From: an uncultured Bacteroidales bacterium
GTDB lineage: Bacteria; Bacteroidota; Bacteroidia; Bacteroidales; Bacteroidaceae
Direction: 5' to 3'
Length of the DNA: 8,200 nucleotides
Assembly (NCBI GenBank): GCA_945788445.1
Contig: CALZMA010000032.1
Span: 1-8,200, forward strand
The first letter of the stretch is position 1, and every line of letters starts with the position of its first letter. Both the position numbers and the translations under genes were made by a program. Below the pieces are notes generated by a model. The model made no database searches, was not told the DNA's origin, and saw nothing but the letters and a program-made list of their open reading frames with translations. Positions 1 to 5,877 of the stretch are shown piece after piece.

Positions 1-5
1 GATTT

Positions 6-22
6 GCGCGCGCTTCGCGCGC
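6..22 (+). terminator. GC hairpin followed by TTTT, possible rightward terminator
   Basis: A perfect 7-bp stem (GCGCGCG at 6-12 with CGCGCGC at 16-22) closes a 3-nt loop and is followed by TTTT at 23-26. The T run lies on the plus-strand side only, so as an intrinsic terminator it would stop a rightward transcript from a gene to the left of the window. A minus-strand transcript would meet AAATC after the stem, which is not terminator-like. The T run is short and the left neighbour is unseen, so the assignment is tentative. Confidence 0.3.
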
Positions 23-71
23 TTTTGGGGCACGTTGGAGCGGTGTTTTTCAGTGCTTTTCAGCGTGTGGG

Positions 72-96
72 GCCCCCGCGGAAATTGGGCGGGGGC
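72..96 (-). terminator. 8-bp GC hairpin downstream of the DUF4886 gene
   Basis: GCCCCCGC (72-79) and GCGGGGGC (89-96) form a perfect 8-bp stem around a 9-nt loop. It begins about 45 nt past the stop codon of the DUF4886 gene. It is very stable but has no U-run on either side. It could be a 3'-end stabilising or processing hairpin, or a weak terminator. No coding sequence is seen in 1-141; the rest of that stretch shows only the hairpin at 6-22 and a short direct repeat at 47-65. Confidence 0.35.
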
Positions 97-141
97 GGCA
101 TCTCTATAGGTTCAGTCGGGGCTTCGTGGGCGGGGCGGGTA

Positions 142-1221
142 TTAGCGCACGAAGCATTTCTCCTTTCCACAAATGTACATGCCCTTCACGAGGGGGCGCG
201 AAAGGCGGCGGCCCGAGAGGTCGTAGAGCGGTTCTTCCGTGAAGCGCAGGCGGTAGAGGTGCTGGGAAGACTTGTAGGGTATGGCGAAGGGGGCGAGTTC
301 GAAGGGCGAGGCTATGGCGCACGCCACGCACTCTTGGAATTTTGCCCAGTTCTCCTCCGTCACGGGGAAGAACGGGCGCTTGTCGGCGTTCGCCTCGCAC
401 AGCGCTGCCGAAGGCGGCACTCCCATGAGCGACACGCCGAAGGCAGGAGCCACCAGGGTCTCGAACCACGTGAGCGCCAGCAGGTAGTGACCCGCACCGT
501 AGGCGATGTGCGTGCCGTCGCGGGTCAATTCCTGATAGTCGTCGGTGAAAGCCCGTGCGTTCTGTATGGCCGTTCCCGAGGGGATGAGCACGTCGAAACC
601 GCCGCCGCCGAGCAACTGCTGCACGGCCTCCCCGATGTTCTTCCAGCCCTTCCGGCTGTAAGGCTTGCAGCTGAAGGTCAGTGCGTGCGACCACGTCATG
701 TGCCAGGCCAGTTTCACCTCCGGGTTCGGGCATTCTTGGCGGATGGTGTTCACCAGCATGTCAGCGTGGGGCGAGTAGAACGAATAATTGTCGGACTGTT
801 TGGAGCACTGCTGCAACACCACCACGTCCCAAGGCTCGCGCAGCAGCTCGCGCAAGGTCCAGTGCTTGTTTTCCGGCTGGAGACTGCCTCCCATGCCATA
901 CATCTCCTCAATCTCGCGGTTCTGCGTCAGGTGATTGCTCCAGTATTCCAACGAAGCGCCCCCGTGGACCACGCAGCAAATGCCATACTGCGCAGCCCCC
1001 AGGCCGGCCTGTTGCGCCATCCGTTCCAGGTAGCGCGTGGCGTCGAGGGTGTAGCTGTTGCCTATGCACAGCACCCGCAGCGTGGTGTCCTGCGGGTCGT
1101 CAGTGGGCGAAAGCGCAGGGCCGTCGGAGGCCGCAGCCAAGCCTGCGGCCCGAAGCAGGCCACAACTCCAGATAATCCCGGCGAGCAGGACGAGGGCGAA
1201 GCGTTTCAGTTGCTTGTGCAT
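142..1221 (-). CDS. DUF4886 SGNH-hydrolase-like exported protein
   Basis: A 359-aa protein. After an N-terminal export signal comes LRVLCIGNSYTLD (48-60), whose GNSY carries the likely nucleophile Ser56. RDGTH near the C-terminus supplies an Asp235/His238 pair. These are block I and block V of SGNH/GDSL hydrolases, and the layout fits DUF4886, a family common in Bacteroidetes and probably acting as esterases or carbohydrate deacetylases; the substrate is unknown. The N-terminus has a basic start, a hydrophobic core and IIWSC at 16-20. This is an imperfect lipobox (Trp at -2), so lipoprotein or ordinary secreted protein are both possible. The last ~28 residues (YDLSGRR, then KGMYI) resemble the sorting-type tails of Bacteroidetes secreted proteins. 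The frame stays open to an ATG at 1260, but the ATG at 1221 puts the basic start and hydrophobic segment at the very N-terminus. The gene follows yifB by 78 nt, with a GC hairpin between them. Confidence 0.8.
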   Translation of the reverse strand: MHKQLKRFALVLLAGIIWSCGLLRAAGLAAASDGPALSPTDDPQDTTLRVLCIGNSYTLDATRYLERMAQQAGLGAAQYGICCVVHGGASLEYWSNHLTQNREIEEMYGMGGSLQPENKHWTLRELLREPWDVVVLQQCSKQSDNYSFYSPHADMLVNTIRQECPNPEVKLAWHMTWSHALTFSCKPYSRKGWKNIGEAVQQLLGGGGFDVLIPSGTAIQNARAFTDDYQELTRDGTHIAYGAGHYLLALTWFETLVAPAFGVSLMGVPPSAALCEANADKRPFFPVTEENWAKFQECVACAIASPFELAPFAIPYKSSQHLYRLRFTEEPLYDLSGRRLSRPLVKGMYICGKEKCFVR

Positions 1222-1261
1222 AGCGTGTAGATTGAAGGAGAGGTTGTGTTTCCGAAGCATG

Positions 1262-1291
1262 GCGGCAGGCCGGGTGTTGCCCGCCCGCCGC
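1262..1291 (-). terminator. GC-rich stem-loop between yifB and the DUF4886 gene
   Basis: A strong hairpin begins 9 nt past the yifB stop. The outer arms 1262-1270 and 1283-1291 pair over 9 bp, including one A-C opposition at 1267/1286 that becomes a G-U wobble in minus-strand RNA. GGG/CCC (1272-1274 with 1280-1282) continues the stem after a bulged base at 1271, closing a 5-nt loop. No U-run follows. It may attenuate or process the message between the two genes rather than fully terminate it. Confidence 0.4.
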
Positions 1292-1299
1292 GGGGCCGG

Positions 1300-2865
1300 C
1301 TATTCGCCCCAGTCGTTGCGGTCGAGGTTGCGGTACTGCACCGCCTCCTTCACGTGGCGCGGCCCGATTTCGGCCGAGCGGTCGAGGTCGGCGATGGTGC
1401 GCGCCACCTTGAGGATGCGGTCGTAGGCACGGGCCGAAAGTCCCATGCGCTGCATGGCCCGGGTGAGTACTTCCCTCGCTTCGGGCGAGAGCGTGGCAAA
1501 GCGTTCGAGGTGCTGGCGCTGCATCTGCGCGTTGCAGTGCAGTCCCTGTATGCCCCTGAAGCGTTCCGTCTGGATGTCTCGGGCCGTAATGACGCGGGCG
1601 CGGATGTCCGCACTGCTTTCCCCCTTCGGCGCGTTCGCCAGGTCGTCCACCGAGACCGAATTGACCATTATCTGAATGTCTATGCGGTCGAGCAGCGGGC
1701 CCGAGATGCGGTTCATGTACTTCTGAATCTGTCCGGGCAGGCAGTGGCACTTCCCCGAAGGGTGGCCGTAGTAGCCGCAGGGGCAGGGGTTCATCGAGGC
1801 AATGAGCATGAACGAGCAGGGCAGCGTGGCCGTGTATTTCGAGCGGGAAATGGTAATCTCGCGGTCCTCGAGCGGCTGGCGGAGCGTTTCCAGGGCCGAG
1901 CGGGAGAACTCGGGGAGCTCGTCGAGGAAGAGCACGCCGTTGTGGGCCAGGGAGATTTCGCCGGGCTTGTAGGTTGCGCCGCCCCCGATGAGCGCCACGT
2001 CGCTGATGGTGTGGTGGGGTGCGCGGAAAGGTCGCTGCGCAATGAGCGAAGTCTGCGCGTCGAGCTGTCCCGCCACGGAGTGGATTTGCGTCGTTTCGAG
2101 GCTTTCGGCCAGGGTGAGTTGCGGGAGAATGGAGGGGAGGCGCTTGGCCATCATGCTCTTGCCGCAGCCCGGCGAACCGATGAGGATGAGGTTGTGGCCG
2201 CCCGCCGCAGCGATTTCGAAGGCCCGCTTCACCGTCTCCTGCCCCTTCACGTCGGCAAAGTCGAAGGGGAAATCCGTCTGCGCGGCATAGAACTCCTCCC
2301 GCGTGTTCACCACGGTCGGTTCGAGCGTCGCAGGGTCCTTGAGAAAGCCGATGACCTCCTGCAGCGTTTCCGCCCCGTAGACCTTCAGGCGGTTCACCAC
2401 GGCCGCTTCCCGCACGTTCGCCTTCGGCACAATCAGGTGGTCGTAGCCCTCGGCCCGCGCCTTGATGGCGATGGAGAGTGCGCCCTTCACGGGGCGGAGC
2501 GAGCCGTCGAAGCCCAGCTCGCCCACGAAGAGCGTGCGCTTGAGCAGGTCCTCTTCGGGTTGCAGGATTTGCAGCGACACCAGCATGCCGATGGCCAGCG
2601 GCAGGTCGAAGCCCGAACCTTCCTTGCGCACGTCGGCCGGGGCCAGGTTCACGCGGTACGACATGCGGTTGGGCAGCACGATGCCCGTGCTCTGGAGCGC
2701 AGCCTCCACGCGCATGCGGCTTTCGCGCACCGTACTGTCCGGCAGGCCCACCATGATGAAGGCAGGCGTGGGCTGGTGGGGCGGCACCTGCTTGCAGTCT
2801 ATTTCGAGATAAACCAGGATGGCCGACAAGCCATTGACGGCGGCGGAGTGGATGGTGGCAAGCAT
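1300..2865 (-). CDS. yifB: YifB/ComM family Mg-chelatase-like AAA+ ATPase
   Basis: A 521-aa AAA+ ATPase of the YifB/ComM family, full length for the family. The N-terminal Lon-like/ChlI domain covers about residues 20-170, with MVGLPDSTVRESR at 38-50 and a conserved GFDLPLAIG near 85. The AAA+ core has Walker A GSPGCGKS (230-237), Walker B VLFLDE (311-316) and a GPLLDRID segment around 389-396 with the likely Arg finger at 394. A four-cysteine cluster (C361, C363, C373, C375 in a CPCG...GKCHC pattern) fits the zinc-binding site of the family. The C-terminal Mg-chelatase-related helical domain runs from about 425. In Vibrio and other gammaproteobacteria ComM is a hexameric helicase that drives branch migration during natural transformation; its role in Bacteroidetes is not established. 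The ATG lies 3 nt after the stop of the upstream lipoprotein gene, which suggests co-transcription and translational coupling. No key residue is missing. Confidence 0.95.
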   Translation of the reverse strand: MLATIHSAAVNGLSAILVYLEIDCKQVPPHQPTPAFIMVGLPDSTVRESRMRVEAALQSTGIVLPNRMSYRVNLAPADVRKEGSGFDLPLAIGMLVSLQILQPEEDLLKRTLFVGELGFDGSLRPVKGALSIAIKARAEGYDHLIVPKANVREAAVVNRLKVYGAETLQEVIGFLKDPATLEPTVVNTREEFYAAQTDFPFDFADVKGQETVKRAFEIAAAGGHNLILIGSPGCGKSMMAKRLPSILPQLTLAESLETTQIHSVAGQLDAQTSLIAQRPFRAPHHTISDVALIGGGATYKPGEISLAHNGVLFLDELPEFSRSALETLRQPLEDREITISRSKYTATLPCSFMLIASMNPCPCGYYGHPSGKCHCLPGQIQKYMNRISGPLLDRIDIQIMVNSVSVDDLANAPKGESSADIRARVITARDIQTERFRGIQGLHCNAQMQRQHLERFATLSPEAREVLTRAMQRMGLSARAYDRILKVARTIADLDRSAEIGPRHVKEAVQYRNLDRNDWGE

Positions 2866-2868
2866 GGC

Positions 2869-3861
2869 TCAGAGTTTCAGTTCGTCAACTTTCGTTACGT
2901 CGCGCTGCACAATGCGGCCCTCGGCATCCACCACCATGCACGAAGGCACGTAGCGCAGGCCGAGCTTCTGGGCGAGCGGCGACTCAAAGGCAAGTCGGTC
3001 GCAGATGATGGGGCATTGCAGCGAGTCGGACTTCAGGCGGTTGCGGAGCACCTCGCGGTCCACGTCCATCGACACCACGATGCAGGCACAGCCGCTTCCG
3101 GCCTGCGCCACCTTGCGCCGCAGCTGCCGCGCGAAGGCCTGGCTCTCGCCCTGCCACATGCCCAGGCAGGCTATCACGAGCTTCCGGCCGCGGAACGTCT
3201 CCGAACTTACCTTCTCCCCGTCGATGGTCTCGGCCGTGAAGCTGGGCAACTGCCGGCCCACGCCGTTCTCGAAGACGGGGCGGTAGAACTGGTCCAGGTA
3301 GTTCACCGCCTTGCCTTGGGGCTGGGCCTTCTTCAGCACGTCGAGCAGCTGCAGCGCCGTGGCGGCGTCGGGCGACTTCTGCACGGCAAAGTAGCGGCGG
3401 AAGACAGCCACGGCTGCCAGGGTCGAGGCGTGGGAGCGCACGAAGTCGGCGGCGGCGAGGCGGTGGTTGCTCTCGGGCCCCGTGAGGTTGGCCTGGCGGA
3501 ACTCCGTGAGCATCTCGTTCTCCTCCGTGCCCGTCACCTCCGCTTCGCCGATTTTCGAGGCATCGCCGCGGAGCTTGATGGTCTTGCCGGGTTCGAGCAC
3601 CACGTAGGTCTGCGTGAAGTTGGGGTAGAGGAGGGTGAGCAGCGTAGGCTCCGTGAGTTTCCGTTCGTAGATGAACTTGCCGTCCTCGATGCGCACGGTG
3701 TCGACGCCGTCGAACGAGCCGTCCTCGCTGTACACGTAGAATTCCGCGTTGTTGATGTTCTCGAGTTTGCCCTCGAAGCGTACGCGGTCCTTGTCCGGGC
3801 CACAGGCGAGCGTGAGCCACAACAGTGCGAGAAGGCAGCTGAAAGGGTAAAATCTTTTCAT
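2869..3861 (-). CDS. DUF4369 lipoprotein with a thioredoxin fold lacking CXXC
   Basis: A 330-aa predicted lipoprotein. A basic start and hydrophobic stretch end in the lipobox LTLAC with lipidated Cys20. Residues ~26-115 form a DUF4369-like beta domain (VRFEGKLENINNAEFYVYS; DGKFIY). A helical linker follows, then a TlpA/AhpC-like thioredoxin domain from ~205: LPSFTAETIDGEKVSS, the strand KLVIACLG and the cis-proline motif YVPS (P306). This architecture is common in Bacteroidetes and usually acts in periplasmic thiol-disulfide exchange. Here the expected WCxxC site reads W236-Q-G-E-S240, so both catalytic cysteines are gone, although six others (C232, C258, C260, C283, C287, C308) lie in the domain. 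A binding or structural role is therefore more likely than classical reductase activity. An earlier in-frame ATG at 3900 would put 13 extra residues before the signal peptide, so 3861 is preferred. The gene lies directly upstream of yifB and probably heads a yifB-DUF4886 operon. No TAnnTTTG promoter was found in its leader. Confidence 0.87.
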   Translation of the reverse strand: MKRFYPFSCLLALLWLTLACGPDKDRVRFEGKLENINNAEFYVYSEDGSFDGVDTVRIEDGKFIYERKLTEPTLLTLLYPNFTQTYVVLEPGKTIKLRGDASKIGEAEVTGTEENEMLTEFRQANLTGPESNHRLAAADFVRSHASTLAAVAVFRRYFAVQKSPDAATALQLLDVLKKAQPQGKAVNYLDQFYRPVFENGVGRQLPSFTAETIDGEKVSSETFRGRKLVIACLGMWQGESQAFARQLRRKVAQAGSGCACIVVSMDVDREVLRNRLKSDSLQCPIICDRLAFESPLAQKLGLRYVPSCMVVDAEGRIVQRDVTKVDELKL

Positions 3862-3882
3862 GGGGTCTGGGGTTTGTGCATG

Positions 3883-3907
3883 CTTCGGGACGTGGGGCAT
3901 CCCGGAG
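3883..3907. other. Stem-loop in the leader of the DUF4369 lipoprotein gene
   Basis: CTTCGGGA (3883-3890) pairs with TCCCGGAG (3900-3907) around a 9-nt loop, seven Watson-Crick pairs plus one T-G opposition. The last base is 22 nt upstream of the chosen start codon. The wobble favours plus-strand RNA, where it is U-G; as minus-strand RNA it is A-C, leaving a core stem of five bp. It could influence translation of the lipoprotein gene, or be chance in GC-rich DNA. Confidence 0.25.
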
Positions 3908-3928
3908 GCGTGCGGTTACTTCGGCATA

Positions 3929-3947
3929 CGGCCAGGCGGGGTGGCCG
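3929..3947 (-). other. 6-bp stem-loop between terminator and DUF4369 gene
   Basis: CGGCCA (3929-3934) and TGGCCG (3942-3947) form a perfect 6-bp stem with a 7-nt GC-rich loop. It starts 6 nt beyond the larger hairpin at 3954-4003 in the direction of minus-strand transcription. No U-run follows it. It might be a backup termination or RNA-processing element, but short perfect stems arise easily at this base composition. Confidence 0.3.
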
Positions 3948-3953
3948 GAAAAG

Positions 3954-4003
3954 CACAAAGGGAGAATGTAGAAAACCGACGGCTTTCCGCATCCTCCCTT
4001 GTG
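3954..4003 (-). terminator. Two-tier hairpin terminator after the TPR lipoprotein gene
   Basis: The outer arms CACAAAGGGAG (3954-3964) and CTCCCTTGTG (3994-4003) pair over 10 bp with one bulged base. Inside, 3971-3977 pairs with 3981-3987 over 7 bp around a GAC/GTC triloop. One inner pair is A-C on the plus strand but G-U in minus-strand RNA, so the fold is better as the transcript of the TPR gene, whose stop lies about 30 nt before it. The minus-strand RNA continues with CUUUUCC, a short U-run. This is the best terminator candidate in the window and separates the TPR gene from the DUF4369-yifB-DUF4886 group. Confidence 0.6.
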
Positions 4004-4034
4004 GTAGTTATAGAATAAGGTCTATGCGACGCAC

Positions 4035-5735
4035 TTACTTCACTAAGTTCAGGAATGCAGCGTCGTTGAAGAGCGAGACAAATTCGAGGTCCTTCTGGGC
4101 GTACTGCTTCAGCGAGCTGTCGAGTTCGAAGGCCTGCTTCAGGTTGCTCACCACGGCGGCATCCTGGTTGGTGCGTACGGCCACGATGGCCTTGAGGTAG
4201 CTTGTCATCGCGTCGGGCGTAGCAATGCGGCTGAGCGTAGTGGCCGCGCTGCTGTAGTCCTTGTTGAGGATTTGTGCCAGGGCGGCCGAGTTGGAGTTCA
4301 CGCCCTTCAGGCACTGGGCGGCCTGGGCATAGCTGCCTCTTGCCACGAGCAGGTTGCCGAGCACCTCGTTGTAGTTTTCGGCCGTGGTAGCCTTGGAGAG
4401 ATACGTTTCGGCGGCCGCGTCGTCGCCCTCGGCGAGCGCCACGAGCGCCAGGTTCGCATTCGTTTCGGCGGCGTCGGCCTTCACCGTAGCAGCCTGGGCC
4501 AGGTAGTTCTTGGCAGCGGCGAGGTCACCCTCGGCGAAAGCCAGCGTAGCCAGGTTGTTGTAGGCGCGGTAGTCCGTGGGGTAGAGTTGGGTCGTCTTCT
4601 GGAACACGTTCTTCTGCTCGCCGGCATTTTCCGTGAGCGTGGCGGCGTAGAGCAGTTCCTCCACGGAGAGCTGCTTGGCGTCGGCCTTGAACTGTTCCTG
4701 GATTTCGTCGTCGCTGCGGCCAATGAGGTTGTAGTTGATGGTGAGGCGTGCGCGGCGGAGTTCGGGCAGGATTTCCTGGGCCAGTTCCTGGAAGCCGGCC
4801 GAGAGGTTACGGATTTGCTGTTCGCGTTCCTCGGGGTCGGTGTACATCGAGAGCACGCGGAGGATGACGTCCTTGTCCTGGATGTTCGAAGCCTTCACCA
4901 GTTCCTGGAAGCCCTCCCAGTCCTCAGCCGTGTAGCGCTTTTCCACTTCGGCGTCGAGCTGAGCCTGCTTCAGCTGCTTGTCCACGTAGTCGCCCGAGGA
5001 GTTCTGGCGCTTTTCGGCGAGGGCCGTGTTCACCTTGATGGAGCCTTCCGGCGAGGCGTAGGCCGACACTTCGATGTTGTCCAGCATGAGGCCCTTCTGG
5101 TCCGCCTTGATGTCGCGGAGCGTCTGCACGAATTCCTGCACAGAGGTCGAGGAGAGTTCGCTTGTGCGGATGTTGGCCTGGTTGATGAGGTATTTGATTT
5201 GCGCCTGCTTCGTTTGCTTGATGGCATACTGGTAAGCGTCGGGCGCCACGGCCGTGTGGGACGAGCCCACCGTGCGGCCCACGAGTTCCGAGGTAGCCAG
5301 CACGCCGTCGGCCACCTTCACGGCCGGCACCTCCACCACCTTCTTGCCCACGCGGGCCTGGAACGTGAGGTAGAGTTCGCTCTTCTGCATGGCGGGCACA
5401 TAGTCGAAGTTGTTCTTCATCGTGTAGTTGCCGCCCAGCTTGTAGGAGATTTCCTGGTCGTTGCCCTGCACCTTCTCGCCCTGGAAGGTAGCGCCCTGGC
5501 CCACGGCCTTGCCCTCGGCATGGCGGATTTCGGGCACAACGGTCACGACGGCCTTCTTCTTCATGTACTTTTCGGGGAAGCGGCCGCTGATGGTCACAGC
5601 CACCTTGCCGCCCGCAGCCTCCATCGGCGAGGGGGTTACGGTGAAGTTGTCGGCGGAGAGTTCGCCCAACTTGCTGCAAGAGGTCAGCACCAGTGCGCTG
5701 CCCATTGCCAAAGAGAAAAAGAGTTTGCTTTGCAT
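4035..5735 (-). CDS. OmpA-like/TPR repeat outer-envelope lipoprotein
   Basis: A 566-aa predicted lipoprotein. The signal ends in lipobox VLTSC with lipidated Cys20. Residues ~30-145 form a beta-rich domain (TVTPSPMEAAGGKVAVTISG). Residues ~165-340 resemble an OmpA-like domain: YASPEGSIKVNTALAEKR (226-243) matches the conserved core, and LPELRRARLTINYNL (323-337) looks like its last strand, with a ~80-residue insert between. From ~355 come TPR-like helical pairs, clearest at 385-450 (YPTDYRAYNNLATLAFAEGD and the following alanine-rich units). Such proteins are widespread in Bacteroidales, where they are annotated simply as TPR or OmpA-family proteins. An envelope scaffold or peptidoglycan-linked role is inferred; no enzymatic motif is seen. 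The open frame reaches back to 5798, but that ATG lies inside the promoter, so 5735 is the start. It has its own promoter and terminator and appears monocistronic. Confidence 0.85.
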   Translation of the reverse strand: MQSKLFFSLAMGSALVLTSCSKLGELSADNFTVTPSPMEAAGGKVAVTISGRFPEKYMKKKAVVTVVPEIRHAEGKAVGQGATFQGEKVQGNDQEISYKLGGNYTMKNNFDYVPAMQKSELYLTFQARVGKKVVEVPAVKVADGVLATSELVGRTVGSSHTAVAPDAYQYAIKQTKQAQIKYLINQANIRTSELSSTSVQEFVQTLRDIKADQKGLMLDNIEVSAYASPEGSIKVNTALAEKRQNSSGDYVDKQLKQAQLDAEVEKRYTAEDWEGFQELVKASNIQDKDVILRVLSMYTDPEEREQQIRNLSAGFQELAQEILPELRRARLTINYNLIGRSDDEIQEQFKADAKQLSVEELLYAATLTENAGEQKNVFQKTTQLYPTDYRAYNNLATLAFAEGDLAAAKNYLAQAATVKADAAETNANLALVALAEGDDAAAETYLSKATTAENYNEVLGNLLVARGSYAQAAQCLKGVNSNSAALAQILNKDYSSAATTLSRIATPDAMTSYLKAIVAVRTNQDAAVVSNLKQAFELDSSLKQYAQKDLEFVSLFNDAAFLNLVK

Positions 5736-5766
5736 GGAGTGAAAGAAAATAATTGTTTGCGAGTTG

Positions 5767-5798
5767 CAAAAGTAGTCATTAGGCCAAGGAAAAACCAA
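5767..5798 (-). promoter_or_regulatory. Bacteroidetes-type promoter of the TPR lipoprotein gene
   Basis: On the minus strand TACTTTTG (5774-5767) matches the Bacteroidetes -7 consensus TAnnTTTG exactly. A TTGG (5798-5795), one mismatch from the -33 consensus TTTG, lies 20 nt upstream, within the usual spacing. Transcription would begin at about 5760-5764, giving a short A/T-rich leader of roughly 25-28 nt before the ATG at 5735. No Shine-Dalgarno sequence is visible, which is normal for this phylum. Confidence 0.65.
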
Positions 5799-5813
5799 GG
5801 CGCGCCGGCCCTT
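5790..5813 (-). terminator. Weak hairpin with T5 tract after lgt
   Basis: In minus-strand RNA a 6-bp stem with one bulged G (arms 5808-5813 and 5797-5803, 4-nt loop) is followed by GG and a run of five U (5794-5790). It lies about 65 nt past the lgt stop and overlaps the -33 region of the next promoter. The stem is short, so read-through from lgt is quite possible. The remainder of 5814-5877 holds an 8-bp palindrome CCCGCGGG at 5821-5828 and no gene. Confidence 0.25.
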
Positions 5814-5877
5814 TCTGCCGCCCGCGGGTCACTTCTTAGGTTTTTTTAGAGAAACGGCGTGGGGTGCGGCGGTGAGC

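Noticed and set aside
4..1230. A 408-codon plus-strand open frame antisense to the DUF4886 gene
   Set aside because: The opposite strand has clear SGNH motifs, an export signal and a sorting-like tail. This frame has none and reads through the terminal hairpins.
2221..2865. The Lon-like N-terminal domain of YifB as an active Lon protease
   Set aside because: This domain is a normal part of the YifB/ComM family, and the Ser-Lys protease dyad of Lon is not evident.
1246..4200. A 984-codon plus-strand open frame antisense to yifB, the DUF4369 gene and the end of the TPR gene
   Set aside because: It spans three well-supported minus-strand genes and their non-coding gaps. Its translation is rich in Arg, His, Val, Glu and Gly without domain pattern. 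The minus-strand genes are GC-rich and rarely use TTA, CTA or TCA codons, so their antisense frame lacks stops by composition.
4272..5849. A 525-codon plus-strand open frame antisense to the TPR lipoprotein gene
   Set aside because: It runs over the coding region, the promoter and non-coding DNA alike, with low-complexity His/Val/Gly-rich sequence. It is a compositional shadow.
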